A stretch of DNA of 64,000 nucleotides, taken from Aptenodytes patagonicus (lineage: Eukaryota > Chordata > Aves > Sphenisciformes > Spheniscidae). This document shows positions 13,501 through 24,098 of this stretch, piece after piece. Each line of letters begins with the position of its first letter. The stretch's first letter is position 1. The notes below the pieces were generated by a model. It saw only the letters and a program-made list of their open reading frames with translations, did not search any database and was not told the DNA's origin. A program made the translations under genes and the position numbers. The stretch covers positions 41,220,799-41,284,798 of the forward strand of contig NC_134982.1 in the NCBI RefSeq assembly GCF_965638725.1, read 5' to 3'.

Positions 13501-16500
13501 TACCACCAGGGACAGTGTTGTATAGCAGGATCTAGGATTTTTGTGGAAGAGCCTATTTATGACGAGTTTGTTCGCAGGAGCATTGAACGAGCAAAGAAGT
13601 ATACTCTTGGGAATCCTCTGTTGCCTGGTGTACAGCAAGGCCCTCAAGTAAGCAATATTACATGTTTCCAATATAATTGTGACACAACAATACAGTTTAA
13701 TGTACTTCTAAACCTATTGTTACATTCGTTTCAAGGGTAAGTACAGTTGTCTAGTAGTTAGTCTGGAGGACCAGGAGGAAGAAACTGGAGTGGTGGTTGT
13801 TTGTGCCACTATTATAGGCCTAAGGGTGACGGTTCCTTCTCTTTTCTAGTTCCTTTTATTATGGAATGGGAACAATTATATAGAACTGAAATGCTTTGGA
13901 AAAGCTCCAATGCAACAGCTATAAAAGCGCGAGTACAATTACCCATGTCAGAGATTGCTAACGTTATATTCAAATAGTGCCACTTTAAATGAGTAGCTTG
14001 TGGAAATAAAATTCAATAGTGCCTTTTCCCTTTTTTCAAAGTGCTAGTGTTTCATTATGCTGCTCTCAGTTTTACAATATTACACAATTAAAATGCATCA
14101 TTTTGTACTTTTTCCTGCTTATGTTAAAAGATTATGCCAACAGCTTCCCCATTAAATGAATGCTAAAATGCAACATTAAAAAGCATAGCTACCACAATGC
14201 TGTGAATTCAGCGTATCACATTAAAGCATTGTTAAATTAGTTTTCATCTAGTCTTATTCCCATATCAGCTTGTACTACAGGATATATACTTTCTTAGCAG
14301 AGCTATTATGCACATATTTGATTGTCACAGAATAAAGGAACTGTATTAGAGACAAAGCAAAAGCTGGAGACAAAGCAACTCCCACACATTCAATAATGTA
14401 ACGTGTTCTTCATTGGTTATCACAACCATTTTAAGTAATCAAAGACACCAAGTAAATTGGAAAACTGCATTCCAAGCCACACAAGCTTTGGAGAATTTAA
14501 AATTAGTAAGGATGCTATTTTGTTATCCTGCAATATGGCTTGCTAACAAGCTAATAGGTTCAGCTGAATAAATTTAAATGCCAGAGGACGGGAAGATTGG
14601 AAAAAGTAAACTCCAGGTGTCTTGTGTACAGCTAATACAAAACTAACAGGAATCCACTCTCATGTTTTATGTGGGCTCAGTTTTGGGGCCGGTCTTGTTC
14701 AATGTCTTTATTGATGATCTGGACGAGGGGATCGAGTGCACCCTCAGTCAGTTTGCAGGCGACACCAAGTTGGGCGGGAGTGTTGATCTGCTTGAGGGTA
14801 GGAAGGCTCTGCAGAGGGACCTGGACAGGCTGGATCGAAGGGCCGAGGCCAACTGTAGGAGGTTCAACAAGGCCAAGTGCCGGGTCCTGCACTTTGGCCA
14901 CAACAACCCCATGCAGCGCTACAGGCTTGGGGAAGAGTGGCTGGAAAGCTGCCTGGAGGAAAAGGACCTGAGGGTGTTGGTCGACAGCCGTCTGAACATG
15001 AGCCAGCAGTGTGCCCAGGCGGCCAAGAAGGCCAATGGCATCCTGGCCTGTATCAGAAATAGTGTGGCCAGCAGGAGTAGGGAAGTGATCGTGCCCCTGT
15101 ACTCGGCACTGGTGAGGCCGCACCTCGAATACTGTGTTCAGTTTTGGGCCCCTCACTACAAGAAGGACGTTGAGGTGCTGGAGCGTGTCCAGAGAAGGGC
15201 AACGAGGCTGGTGAGGGGTCTGGAGAACAAGTCTTATGAGGAGCGGCTGAGGGAACTGGGACTGTTCAGCCTGGAGAAAAGGAGGCTGAGGGGAGACCTC
15301 ATCGCTCTCTACAACTACCTGCAAGGAGGTTGTAGCGAGGTGGGTGTTGGTCTCTTCTACCAAGTAACTAGCGATAGGACGAGAGGAAATGGCCTCAAGT
15401 TGTGCCAGGGGAGGTTTAGATTGGACATGAGGAAAAATTTCTTTACTGAAAGAGTGGTTAAACATTGGAAGAGGCTGCCCAGGGAAGTGGCTGAGTCCCC
15501 ATCCCTGGAGGTATTTAAAAGACGAGTAGATGAGGCACTTAGAGACGTGGTTTAGTGGGCATGGTGGTGTTGTGTTGATGGTTGGACTTGATGATCTTAG
15601 AGGTCTTTTCCAACCTTAATGATTCTATGATTCTATGTTATTGTGGCTTTACCAAGTTTGAAATTCATGCTAACAATTTAAATGAGAGATGAAAGTAAAC
15701 TTTTAGTAAAAAAAAAAGAAAGGTTAAACATGTGAAAAAAAGCATTACTAAAAACATTTGAAAGAGCATGAAGACTTTTTTCTCCTCCAGTCTCATCATT
15801 TGCCTTTCTTGACCTCTTTTTTTCTTAGCAAGCTTTAGCAGAAATCTTAACTTTTTCACAGGTTAGCAAAGTTTCTCCTTTTAGAACTGGTATGATCCTA
15901 TTTAATGGATAATTGTAACCATGCAGTTGAGGTGCATTTCTTTTGTGGTAGTTATGTTAAATATCTCTCTTTGTCTTCAAATTCCTTGTTGTGCTTTGAC
16001 TAATTCTTTCTAGAAACAAAAAATGATAGTCTGTATCAGGCCTATTCACTGTGCTGTCATGTCATAGAGCCTCTTTGAAAGCCATATTTATCCTCCAGTT
16101 CACATGCCCTCTGGGGCAGCACCTGCCTCAGGCAGCAAGTTTGGGTAATGCTTTGCACAGTGGGCACCAAAGAAGAGCCAAAGGCCCTGCTGGAATTCAA
16201 AGGATCATATATATGCTAATTCACACATTGTTAAGAAAAATAATGATGATGATAATAACAAAGGAACAACTGACAGCAACGTGAGCTGTATCATCTAAAC
16301 CTCATCTTCTCTTCAAGTTGTTTATGCACAAGAGATATTTGGCCACCAGGGTAGCAGAAATTTTATGTCTTCAGCATGCAGTAAGGCAATTGTTTGAAAG
16401 CAAAATGACAAAGGGAGCACAGCGAACTAAAAATCACCTCCTTATAAATATTCTTATAAATTCATATGCTTATAAATATAAACTTTTATCACAGCTTTAA

Positions 16501-19500
16501 CTGAATAGCTGTTTAGTCTAATACGCATCCAAGGTTCCCCAGAACCTTTGAAAATATTGTTGTGTTCTATGACCATGGTAAAACTTGTTGCTTAAACTGA
16601 AATGCGACCTTTTTATTGCATGACTAAGAGAATAAGATACACCCCTACTCTGCTGACTGATGAGTATGATCACAGAGAAGCTTCTGTGCAAGGGTCCCCC
16701 TAGAAATAATCTCAGTATCTTCATGAGCCAGTGCTTGAAGGGCTGAACTCCAAAAGAGTGAAGGAAAGGATCATGCAAATGGAACAAATATAAAAAAAAA
16801 TATAAAATATAAAAATAAAAAAGAGGGTGTTAGAGGCCTCTACCAAACAAGCTTTACCATTGAGGTTTTCGTGACATAAATGTTATCTTGTGCACAATTT
16901 CCTTTCAGGTCTGAAGTGGTGATTTGTTGATTTGCAGAGGGGAGGACAGGAAATGATGTGTGATCTGTTTCTACTCCCCATTTACACTATTTCCTTTTAT
17001 CCACTTTGTCACTGAAAACTGGAAGGGGTTAGAGAAATATAAACCCATTATATATATATAAACTTTCTGTACTGTCACCATAAATTCCTTTTCCAGCCAA
17101 AGACCATGTATTTTGCTATACTATAGAGCCAATCTGCAATATTCTTGGCATATGTTGAATTTGTTGGTAGGCTTGGGTGAGTGGAGGGGCAGATTGGCTT
17201 CATACCGTAAACAATCTGCCATCTCTGTTTCTCAAACCACAAATGTAAGTGTCTTTATTCCACTAATAAATCAGAATGAACTGAAAACAGCACTGAATTT
17301 CACTTATATTTTATTGTTGTTTTTTAACTTCCTTTAACAGTTTAGGAAAACAGTATGGCCAATCTATCAGACCTAGTGAAGTACAGAAGAGTCTTTCTGG
17401 CTAGATCAAGCCCCCTGTTATTTTTGCAGAATCAAGCTCAGCAATTTTTATTTTGATGAACCATTTGCAGTTGGCAAGAATGCTGGGAGAAGAATAAAAC
17501 ACATTTATTTTATAGATTTTTTTTCTTTTTTTACTAAAGAAAACCAGGATATCAGTCCCTTTACAGCTGATTCTCCTGTGTCAAAATTTCTGACTACTGG
17601 TCTATTTGAGAAAAGCCTGCAAAGTTTTGAAAAGCTAGTGGCAAGAATATTTGCAGGGCTCTCCAGCTGTTCCACTTCAACACATGCAATTGAACAAAGC
17701 TGGAACATTGTTAGGTTTTGGTTAATGAGTTAGAAGAATGATTGTTATCAGTGCGTGCTGTTTTCATCCCTGTAATATCTTTTCATTTAGATTGATAAGG
17801 AGCAGTTTCAAAAAATCCTGGAGCTAGTTGAGAGTGGGAAAAAAGAAGGAGCCAAACTGGAATGTGGAGGAGGTCCATGGGGAGACAAAGGTTACTTCAT
17901 CCAGCCCACAGTTTTCTCTAATGTTACAGATGATATGCGCATCGCCAAAGAAGAGGTAAATAAACTCTCGGCAGTCTGTACTCTCACTGGAGATTGTCTT
18001 TTTAAATGTCTGTACAAAATATCCATTTAGAAGGTCAAGTGGCTACATAAAAACACTCTCAGTAAATCTATTGTTCCATCCTGGCGGTGTTTAAAATGTT
18101 TTTCTTCATTTCTGATGCCCATTTCACCAAGTCAGTGGAGATGAGAGAGAGGAGTATAAGGCTGGCCTGCCAACAAAGGCTCCAGCTTAAGCTGGCAGTA
18201 GGTAAGAAATGCTGAGGTTCGGGTTGTTTACATCACCCTGTACTGCCCATCTCACATATCAGTCATGGTAACCTGTAACAGAGAAGCAAACCTTGAAGGC
18301 ACAACTTGTGAACTCTTTGCACTGCTTAAGGAGCCACTGAAGTTGGGGTTTGGACACAATATGCACCAAGCAGCTGTTTACAATAAGAGAAAATAGTTAG
18401 ATTGTGCTTCCACAGGCATTTTGTTGGTGGCAATTACAGCAAAGCAGAGTTTTGCCTCTGCAGGGTGATTTAACATAGATCAGTTTGCAGATGTGTCTAC
18501 ACAGCATTGAAGGAGCTTTTACTGACCTAACTATGGTGGCAGTGCCAGGGCAGCAGTGATCATCTGCAAAGAACGGGAGAGGGTTAGGAGTGCAGAGCTG
18601 CTATGCCATTGAGAAAAACAGTTCTGTAAACACAGCTTCAAAGTCCAGCTATGACCTCTTCTCTGTGCTTTTTACATTCATCTTGATTAATAACTGCTGC
18701 AATTGTGCTGCAATTTTACTGCAATTGGTGTCCATTATGCTTCTTCATATTAGAAAGCTCCTTCAAAATTGTTACAAATCTAGGTGTTGTTTTATATAGC
18801 CAGCGATACTGCTGATGCAGCCTGCTGAACATACCTAGTACATTCAGCAAGAGTCAACAGGCTGAGTTAAAACGAACGCCAGAGCATCTAGAGTTAATTG
18901 TGACAGGGAGAGAGCTATAAAACAGGAGAGAGCTGTATGAGAAATAATTTGGGTTGTTTCTGCCGGTCTGGGAGGCAGGTAGGAAACTGCATAGAGGTAT
19001 GTTTCTTCACAGATCTATTCATTTCCTTTGGGTCAGAAGTACAGGAACTGCTTCTCTCACACTATTTTGAGTGTATTGAATAATGAAACCCCAGAGAGCC
19101 AAGGCAATTTAAAGAATATCCAGGGTTTGAAACTCACAGCTTGAACAGCGGAGGAACGTTCAGTGGTTTGTATGATCTATGTAAATCAATCCCTGCAACT
19201 CTAGTTAGAAAATAGCACTAAACACTTTCCAGGAAAATCAAGTGGCAAGTTCATGATCTATGGGAATGGAAGTAATTAGATATGGTAATGCCCCCCTGCC
19301 CTACAGAACGTTGGCACTGCATGGTGGGCATGGGTACCTCTGGCTGAGAACACAGAGCAGCAGTAGTGAGAAAGCCAAGTCTCAGGGACGATTATCTCAC
19401 ATAACACCCATATGGAAAGCAGAATTAGTTGTTTCACTTGGCATACATGCCCAGTTGTGCAGCTACCTACAGAGATAAAAGTCTAGTAGAAAGTTTAGGG

Positions 19501-22500
19501 AACGGAAAAGTTGAATGTCTTTCTCAACTCTAAAACTGGAGCTTACCAAGAAAATACCAGTTTGTTGGTAACCAGTATAGATATGTGACACACTGTGACT
19601 CCATGCTAACTAGCTTTATGGTGGGTATCTTTTCATCTTTATTTATTTGCTTTCATTATTTATTTATTTATTTATTGTTTTATTAATCATTTCACAATAG
19701 GCTATCTTGATTTGGATAACCAGGACAGCTCCATACTATAAAAATCTTATCTTTGTGTGAATTTATAATACTTTTTGTTCTGAGATGTACACTCTTGACT
19801 GAATGAATTCAGGAATAAGGCCATCTGACAGAAATAAATTTTAAAAATATAAATTATTTACAATAGTAATCTATACTAGTCCACTTCATATGTTTACATG
19901 TGTCTGAAACAGATATTTGGACCTGTTCAACAAATCATGAAGTTTAAAACTATAGATGAAGTTATCAAGAGGGCAAATAATACTACCTATGGCTTAGCAG
20001 CAGCAGTTTTTACCAAAGACATTGATAAAGCACTGACGTTTGCAGCTGCTCTTCAGGCTGGAACAGTATGGTAAGTAATGGCTTTTTTAATTCTTCCTTC
20101 AGAACTGCAGGTGCCAATGGCAGTAATTGTAGGACATTTTAACACCTCTTTGGGTAGTATACTTTTAGTTTTCAATTCCTTGTCATCTTTAGAGAGGTAG
20201 ATTAATGCCATCCTCCTGTGTCTCTCTTCCCCTCACCCTTCCATACTTAACATGCTATTAAATAAATACTTCTTGTATGTCTTCATACAATTGTCCTGTA
20301 AACTTAGTCTGAAAAATGAAATTGACTTGCTAAAAAGGAAAGGAGACAAAAGGAAATACAGTGAGAGTGCCACTTTCCTTTCCATTCAGGAACTGGGGAT
20401 ATCCCAATACATACTTAATTTGTGGGGTTCTTTTTCTGTACTGTGTAAAGAACTTAATTATCTGAAGTTCTGTGGCCATTAACCTGAGCAGAACATCCAC
20501 CTGTGATGGAAAAGATTGATAAAATGCGGTTGAGAAAAGGAAGTAAACACAAGTGGGGGAGAACTGCTACAAGTACAAGGACAACTATTTCCAGCGATGG
20601 AAAAGAAAGACACAATTTACATGGAGTTGGAAAGGCAAAGGCTGAGACATGCAAGAGTGAAAGTTTGGAGGAATAGCAGACTGAGTCTAATGACTATCAC
20701 TGACAGAGATCTGCATTTCCCTACAGTTATCTCAATGCACCAGAAAGAGAAAAACCAATTTTACTTGAACGCAAAACCTGTGTCCAATTTACATTTTATC
20801 TGAAAGAAGCACAAATTCCTGCTCAGGTCCTGTGACCTAAAAACATAAGCTTTCTAAAAATAAGTTAACAGTTTTGACTTAGGAGTTGGTATTCTTTAAA
20901 GCGAAGAAAGTTTAAAATAAAGGTGGAATCTTTGGGTTTTACTCTTACGTGATTGCTGATCTGTCTAGGAATCCTTAACTATGAGCAGAACCTCTTTTGT
21001 TGAAACCAGTAGACTGGCAGGAGGAGAAATTATAAAATAAGAAAATAGATAATATCTGATGTGGCAATGTTGCAAGACAAAAAGAGCTTCTCAGCTAGGT
21101 AGCAGGATGCACATTCTGCCAAAACTCTTCATGCTACAAATTCCCCTGTGAAATTCCTTTCTTACTCATTATTGTATTTTTGTTCTCAACTACAATATAG
21201 AATATGGTTTAACATTAAGTAGAATCACACAAAACTTCCTAAATATATACTGAAGCAATGCTGGATTTATCTCTTGGAAGTGTACCTGCAGAAGACTTAA
21301 CTGTGACTAGTCTTTGGTTTGAGAGCTTATGAACTAGTTAGGAAGGAACTTTATCATAACTATCAGAGAAAGATATGACTGTCACTCTGCTTGAAGACCC
21401 TTGATGAGTGTTAGAATCCTGATCATGACTGTAGTTTCTGGTAATGCTTTGTTTCTTTGAACCTTGAACTACACATATTTTTCCAAATATATCACTCAGA
21501 TATAGTTTGTGAATATCACCATAGTTTTTTTTACAGTCAACAGAAAAACACTGATTATTCAGAAGTGAAAAAAGTTGTTTCACCCTGTCAAAAGTAATTT
21601 TCCTGTTCTTCCAGGGTTAATTGTTATAGTGCAATGTCTGCTCAGTGTCCTTTTGGAGGGTTTAAGATGTCAGGAAATGGACGAGAAATGTAAGTAAATA
21701 CTTTTAAAAAGGTAGATTCACAGGAACTGCAAAATGAAATTCCAAAACACAACATTCAACGTTCATAACTACAATGCCTGGTTTGAGATTTTGTCAAATT
21801 AGTCTATGTAGTGTTTAGAGGCTTCATGTTGTCAGAGACAATTTCAAGCAAAGAATTCCTCTACAAAACAAATAAAGTTACTTAGATACACACTTTTTCA
21901 AAATGACCATTTTTTTTATTAGCTTGCAGTCTACTGGTATGCAAAACTGATCATTGTGTTTACGGTTTACATTTTTTGCATATATATAGAAAGTGTCATT
22001 TGCATGAAGTTATATATGTGTGTAGTTTGTGGAATCCCCTTTAAATTGTAGGTTTTTGAAAACACAAGACATTTCAATACCCTTGATTTAAACAAGAGTT
22101 TTCAGTTCAAAAGTCTTGTGACAACAATGTTTTTACACTACATTGCAGCTTGGTCAAAAGTTATGATAAAAACAGTCCTCTGTAGCCTTCAGACCTTTAG
22201 TCTTTTCCCAAACTAGAAGTGGAGGAGTATACAGAAATGATAAGCCAATCAAATTCTTTCAAACTTCTGAGGTTTAGTCCAGTTTCAATTTGAATCATGT
22301 CCTGTCTTACCTGTATTCATCCTGATCTTCATATTAGTAAGAGAATCATGTAATGTATTACATCATGAAACATTTGATATTATACATGTTCATTACATTA
22401 TGTAGAATTATGTCTTCTGGGGTTTTTTGGAATGTAAATCACAAGCAGTCCTTTGTTAAAAATGCCATATATCTGGGAAAAACAAATTATTTTTAAAGCA

Positions 22501-24098
22501 ATAAAAAAAATAAAAACATGTACATTTTCCCTTTTATTAAGCCAAATGCATAGCACTTTTAATGAATAATGGAAGTAATTAAAAAACATATGTGCAGGTG
22601 AAGTGCTTCAGAGCTTCTTTTTCTCTTTTTTTTTCTTTTTTTTTTTTTTTTTTAAGAGATAAAGGCTAGGTTTTTCATGCTTGCTTATCACTGGACTCAA
22701 TCTGCTTCTGATGGCAAAGTTCCCACTGACTTCAAAGGAAACAGAGTTATGCCAATGCTGAGAGCTTTAGAAAATGTCAAAATGAAAAAACACAATAATG
22801 TAGGCCATTACTATCAAGGACTGTTTTGAATTTGCTGGGCGCCAAAAATTGGGAGATCATCAATTCTGAATTACAGCTTTTTGCAGAAATATTTTGGGGA
22901 TTTATTTGCTGGAAATAACAGGAAAACAATAATAAGCTATCATAAAGATTAATATTCTCTGTAACAGTGCATTTTGAAGGAGTTAAGCTTTTGTGCAAAT
23001 GAAGTTTTTCCTAATGCTTGGTTCAAAATCACAATTAGTGGATCAATAAAAATATTCCTGATAAAGGTCAAGGAAGGAATTAACACCAGATAGATGTCTG
23101 CCATGGAAAAAAGTTTTGTAAACATGTGGCAATCAGTTTTAGCAGAGGTGGAAATATGTGTGAAACAACTGCACTGAAATAATCAGGAAGTCAGTGTGTC
23201 AAGCCATTGACTTCCTTGAATCCCAGAATAAAATTCCCTATATAATTCTTGGAATGTTAATACCATTATGAATTAAACTACTGAATGTCATGTACTAACA
23301 GAATGCCTCTCAAAAATGAAGAGAATCAGTAAACATTTTACCACAGCACTAAAAGTCCTGAGCACAGATTTCTGTTTTGCATACATATGTGTCTAGTAAG
23401 ATGGCAGTGAGAACTGGATAACATTATACTGTAGCAAACCTTTGTTCTATAAAACAATCAATTACATCTAAATAGTTTGACTGCGTCAGATGTCAAACAT
23501 CTAGGCACACAAGCAAACTCCATCTCATCATGTAAAATGTAAAGGTGGAATCATGCTAACAACATGTCAGTAAGAATTAAGTATTTGTCACTAGGAGATT
23601 TCATAGTGGATTAATTATGTCCCCCTTTTACTTGAGCTGAAGAGTCTATTCTTTGACTCTGGAGAAAATTCTTGACGTCAGAGGAAGGCCTTTGCAAATA
23701 ACTTGTTGAGCATGCTTGTGAAGACCTAACATGTGCCTGATTTGCTGCATAGAAACCCAGTTTAGAAATGCACTAAATTGATTAAATGCCGTTCTTTTGC
23801 ACAGAAATGAAATTGCTGTCTCTCTCACTGTTCTCAGGTGACAGTTGCTGTAGCTTTTCGAAAGGCTTCCAGCAGCAGTCTAGCTGCACAGATGTCTTCC
23901 AAATATGTCCAATATACTTGTTATACATCTGGCCAATTGCACAGCACCACCAAAAATCCCTTCCAGGACATAACTCATATAAAAGGCATTAACATAAATA
24001 TTGTTCTTGGTTCTCTTTTTTCTAGGGGAGAATATGGCCTTCATGAATACACAGAAGTTAAGACTGTCACAATCAAAATCCCACAGAAGAACTCATAA
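1410..24098 (+). CDS. ALDH1A1: ALDH1A1, retinal dehydrogenase 1 (exons 3-13, 5' end outside window)
   Basis: Cytosolic NAD-dependent aldehyde dehydrogenase that oxidises retinaldehyde to retinoic acid and also other aldehydes; the family works as a homotetramer. Spliced parts: 1410-1550, 4945-5074, 6144-6205, 8216-8344, 11015-11128, 12794-12896, 13463-13647, 17791-17955, 19913-20070, 21615-21689 and 24026-24098. They total 1335 bases and read open as 444 residues plus TAA. Landmarks, in residues of this partial protein: WNFP at 112-115 with the oxyanion-hole Asn, the nucleotide-binding FTGSTEVGK across exons 7-8, the general-base Glu 212 in TLELGGKSP, and the nucleophile Cys 246 in GQCCIAGSR. 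The Glu-Cys spacing of 34 equals that in human ALDH1A1. The end [14 protein letters not shown] is typical of ALDH1A1 rather than ALDH1A2 or ALDH1A3. About 57 N-terminal residues (exons 1-2) and the promoter lie upstream of the window. All introns are GT-AG and no disabling change is seen. A paralogue is the only alternative; I consider it unlikely. Confidence 0.96.
1551..4944 (+). other. ALDH1A1: ALDH1A1 intron 3
   Basis: GTGAGT donor and TGTCTGCAG acceptor. It contains no supported gene or mobile element. A 16-base perfect palindrome with a CACGTG centre lies at 4621-4636. Open frames such as 3354-3632 on the minus strand look like chance. Confidence 0.85.
4621..4636. promoter_or_regulatory. 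16-bp perfect palindrome with E-box core (candidate site)
   Basis: ATCTACACGTGTAGAT is identical to its reverse complement and centres on the CACGTG E-box bound by USF, MYC/MAX and CLOCK/BMAL1-type bHLH factors. It lies 0.3 kb upstream of ALDH1A1 exon 4. The motif is certain; its use as a binding site is inference. Confidence 0.35.
4945..5074 (+). CDS. ALDH1A1: ALDH1A1 exon 4
   Basis: 130 bases, phase 0 in and phase 1 out. It encodes [20 protein letters not shown] through GRTVPM and ends on the first base of an Asp codon finished by exon 5. Donor GTGAGT. The length is the usual one for this exon in the ALDH1A family. Confidence 0.96.
5075..6143 (+). other. ALDH1A1: ALDH1A1 intron 4
   Basis: About 1.07 kb of AT-rich sequence with GTGAGT donor and CCCCTAG acceptor. 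An A-run lies at 5823-5834. The 93-codon frame at 5773-6054 resembles no protein I know and overlaps no conserved-looking motif. Nothing else is seen. Confidence 0.85.
6144..6205 (+). CDS. ALDH1A1: ALDH1A1 exon 5
   Basis: 62 bases that complete the Asp codon begun in exon 4 and leave at phase 0. It encodes [20 protein letters not shown] followed by Pro, the conserved approach to the WNFP active-site motif. Donor GTAAGT. Confidence 0.96.
6206..8215 (+). other. ALDH1A1: ALDH1A1 intron 5
   Basis: About 2.0 kb with GTAAGT donor and TCTTTCAG acceptor. No gene or recognisable mobile element is seen. Minus-strand frame 7631-7849 is unconvincing. Confidence 0.85.
8216..8344 (+). CDS. ALDH1A1: ALDH1A1 exon 6
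   Basis: 129 bases, 43 codons at phase 0. It begins [20 protein letters not shown], giving the oxyanion-hole Asn and the substrate tunnel wall, then [15 protein letters not shown] with the Lys and Glu that contact the NAD adenosine ribose in this family. Donor GTAAAA. Confidence 0.97.
8345..11014 (+). other. ALDH1A1: ALDH1A1 intron 6
   Basis: About 2.7 kb of noncoding sequence with GTAAAA donor and CAATTCAG acceptor. Small T- and A-rich runs occur. A 152-codon antisense frame at 10231-10689 has no recognised relative and was rejected as a gene. Confidence 0.85.
11015..11128 (+). CDS. ALDH1A1: ALDH1A1 exon 7
   Basis: 114 bases, 38 codons at phase 0. It encodes [20 protein letters not shown] and then VAFTGSTE, the Rossmann-fold glycine-containing NAD-binding segment. 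Donor GTACTA. Confidence 0.97.
11129..12793 (+). other. ALDH1A1: ALDH1A1 intron 7
   Basis: About 1.66 kb with GTACTA donor and CTTTTAG acceptor. It is AT-rich with a T-rich run at 11225-11241. No gene or mobile element is recognised. Confidence 0.85.
12794..12896 (+). CDS. ALDH1A1: ALDH1A1 exon 8
   Basis: 103 bases, phase 0 in and phase 1 out. It encodes [20 protein letters not shown], including the general-base Glu, then [14 protein letters not shown] and the first base of a Leu codon. The donor GTTAGT has T at +3, slightly off consensus. Confidence 0.96.
12897..13462 (+). other. ALDH1A1: ALDH1A1 intron 8
   Basis: About 570 bases with GTTAGT donor and TTCTTTGCAG acceptor. No feature is recognised inside. 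Confidence 0.85.
13463..13647 (+). CDS. ALDH1A1: ALDH1A1 exon 9 (catalytic cysteine)
   Basis: 185 bases that complete the Leu codon from exon 8 and leave at phase 0. It carries the active-site signature [13 protein letters not shown], whose second Cys is the nucleophile. [20 protein letters not shown] and [13 protein letters not shown] follow. Donor GTAAGC. Confidence 0.97.
13648..17790 (+). other. ALDH1A1: ALDH1A1 intron 9
   Basis: About 4.1 kb, the largest complete ALDH1A1 intron in the window, with GTAAGC donor and TTTCATTTAG acceptor. It holds the sense CR1 insertion at 14668-15637, and A/T runs near 15709-15721, 16792-16820 and a TA run near 17051-17060. The rest shows nothing recognisable. 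Confidence 0.85.
14668..15637 (+). mobile_element. CR1 LINE, 5'-truncated, sense within ALDH1A1 intron 9
   Basis: Non-LTR retrotransposon copy that starts abruptly inside the reverse-transcriptase domain at [18 protein letters not shown] and runs open to a stop at 15553-15555. Motifs in order: RT block with [10 protein letters not shown] where the family has FADD, then the typical CR1 C-terminal stretch with [39 protein letters not shown] and [21 protein letters not shown] 3' untranslated end with CAACCTTAATGATTCTATG and the tandem ATTCTATG terminus follows. The open frame of roughly 295 codons suggests fairly recent insertion, but the copy lacks ORF1 and most of ORF2 and is not functional. 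GC content is clearly above the host intron. Confidence 0.93.
17791..17955 (+). CDS. ALDH1A1: ALDH1A1 exon 10
   Basis: 165 bases, 55 codons at phase 0. It encodes [20 protein letters not shown], then [20 protein letters not shown] and [14 protein letters not shown]. Donor GTAAAT, acceptor TTTCATTTAG. Confidence 0.96.
18697..18726 (+). repeat. Three CTGCAATT copies at 11-bp period
   Basis: CTGCAATT starts at 18697, 18708 and 18719, each step exactly 11 bases, about one helical turn. The intervening bases differ, so this is not a simple clean tandem repeat. Function is unknown. Confidence 0.6.
19655..19676 (+). repeat. (ATTT)n microsatellite
   Basis: Five or so ATTT units in ALDH1A1 intron 10, within a generally T-rich stretch. 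Confidence 0.8.
19913..20070 (+). CDS. ALDH1A1: ALDH1A1 exon 11
   Basis: 158 bases, phase 0 in and phase 2 out. It encodes [20 protein letters not shown], with the conserved E-x-FGP block continuing from exon 10 (KEE|IFGP). [20 protein letters not shown] and LQAGTVW follow. Donor GTAAGT. Confidence 0.96.
20071..21614 (+). other. ALDH1A1: ALDH1A1 intron 11
   Basis: About 1.54 kb with GTAAGT donor and TTCTTCCAG acceptor. Several short frames occur on both strands without any family resemblance. Nothing else is seen. Confidence 0.85.
21615..21689 (+). CDS. ALDH1A1: ALDH1A1 exon 12
   Basis: 75 bases that complete the Trp codon from exon 11. It encodes [20 protein letters not shown] and NGRE, the conserved C-terminal PFGGFKxSGxGRE motif of ALDH enzymes, and ends two bases into a Met codon. 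Donor GTAAGT. Confidence 0.96.
21690..24025 (+). other. ALDH1A1: ALDH1A1 intron 12
   Basis: About 2.3 kb with GTAAGT donor and TTTTCTAG acceptor. A T-rich tract lies at 22615-22654. The open frame that runs into exon 13 from 23838 is intronic read-through, because the splice acceptor and the phase place the exon start at 24026. Confidence 0.85.
22615..22654 (+). repeat. Poly-T / pyrimidine tract
   Basis: Near-continuous T run with a few C interruptions in ALDH1A1 intron 12. On the minus strand it would be an A-rich tail, but no element is recognised beside it. Confidence 0.7.
24026..24098 (+). CDS. ALDH1A1: ALDH1A1 exon 13, terminal coding part
   Basis: 73 bases including TAA at 24096-24098. 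They complete the Met codon and encode [20 protein letters not shown] then KNS. This C-terminal strand contributes to the oligomerisation region in the family. Confidence 0.96.

Larger units (their letters stand above)
17956..19912 (+). other. ALDH1A1: ALDH1A1 intron 10
   Basis: About 1.96 kb. It contains three CTGCAATT copies at an 11-base period (18697-18726) and an ATTT microsatellite at about 19655-19676. No gene or mobile element is recognised. Confidence 0.85.

Noticed and set aside
14677..15465. 262-codon open frame on the minus strand inside the CR1 copy
   Set aside because: It is a shadow of the GC-rich CR1 reverse-transcriptase frame on the plus strand; the peptide resembles no protein family and CR1 copies often show it.
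23838..24025. 5' extension of the last ALDH1A1 exon as coding sequence
   Set aside because: It lies before the TTTTCTAG acceptor. The ALDH1A family boundary and the phase require the exon to start at 24026.
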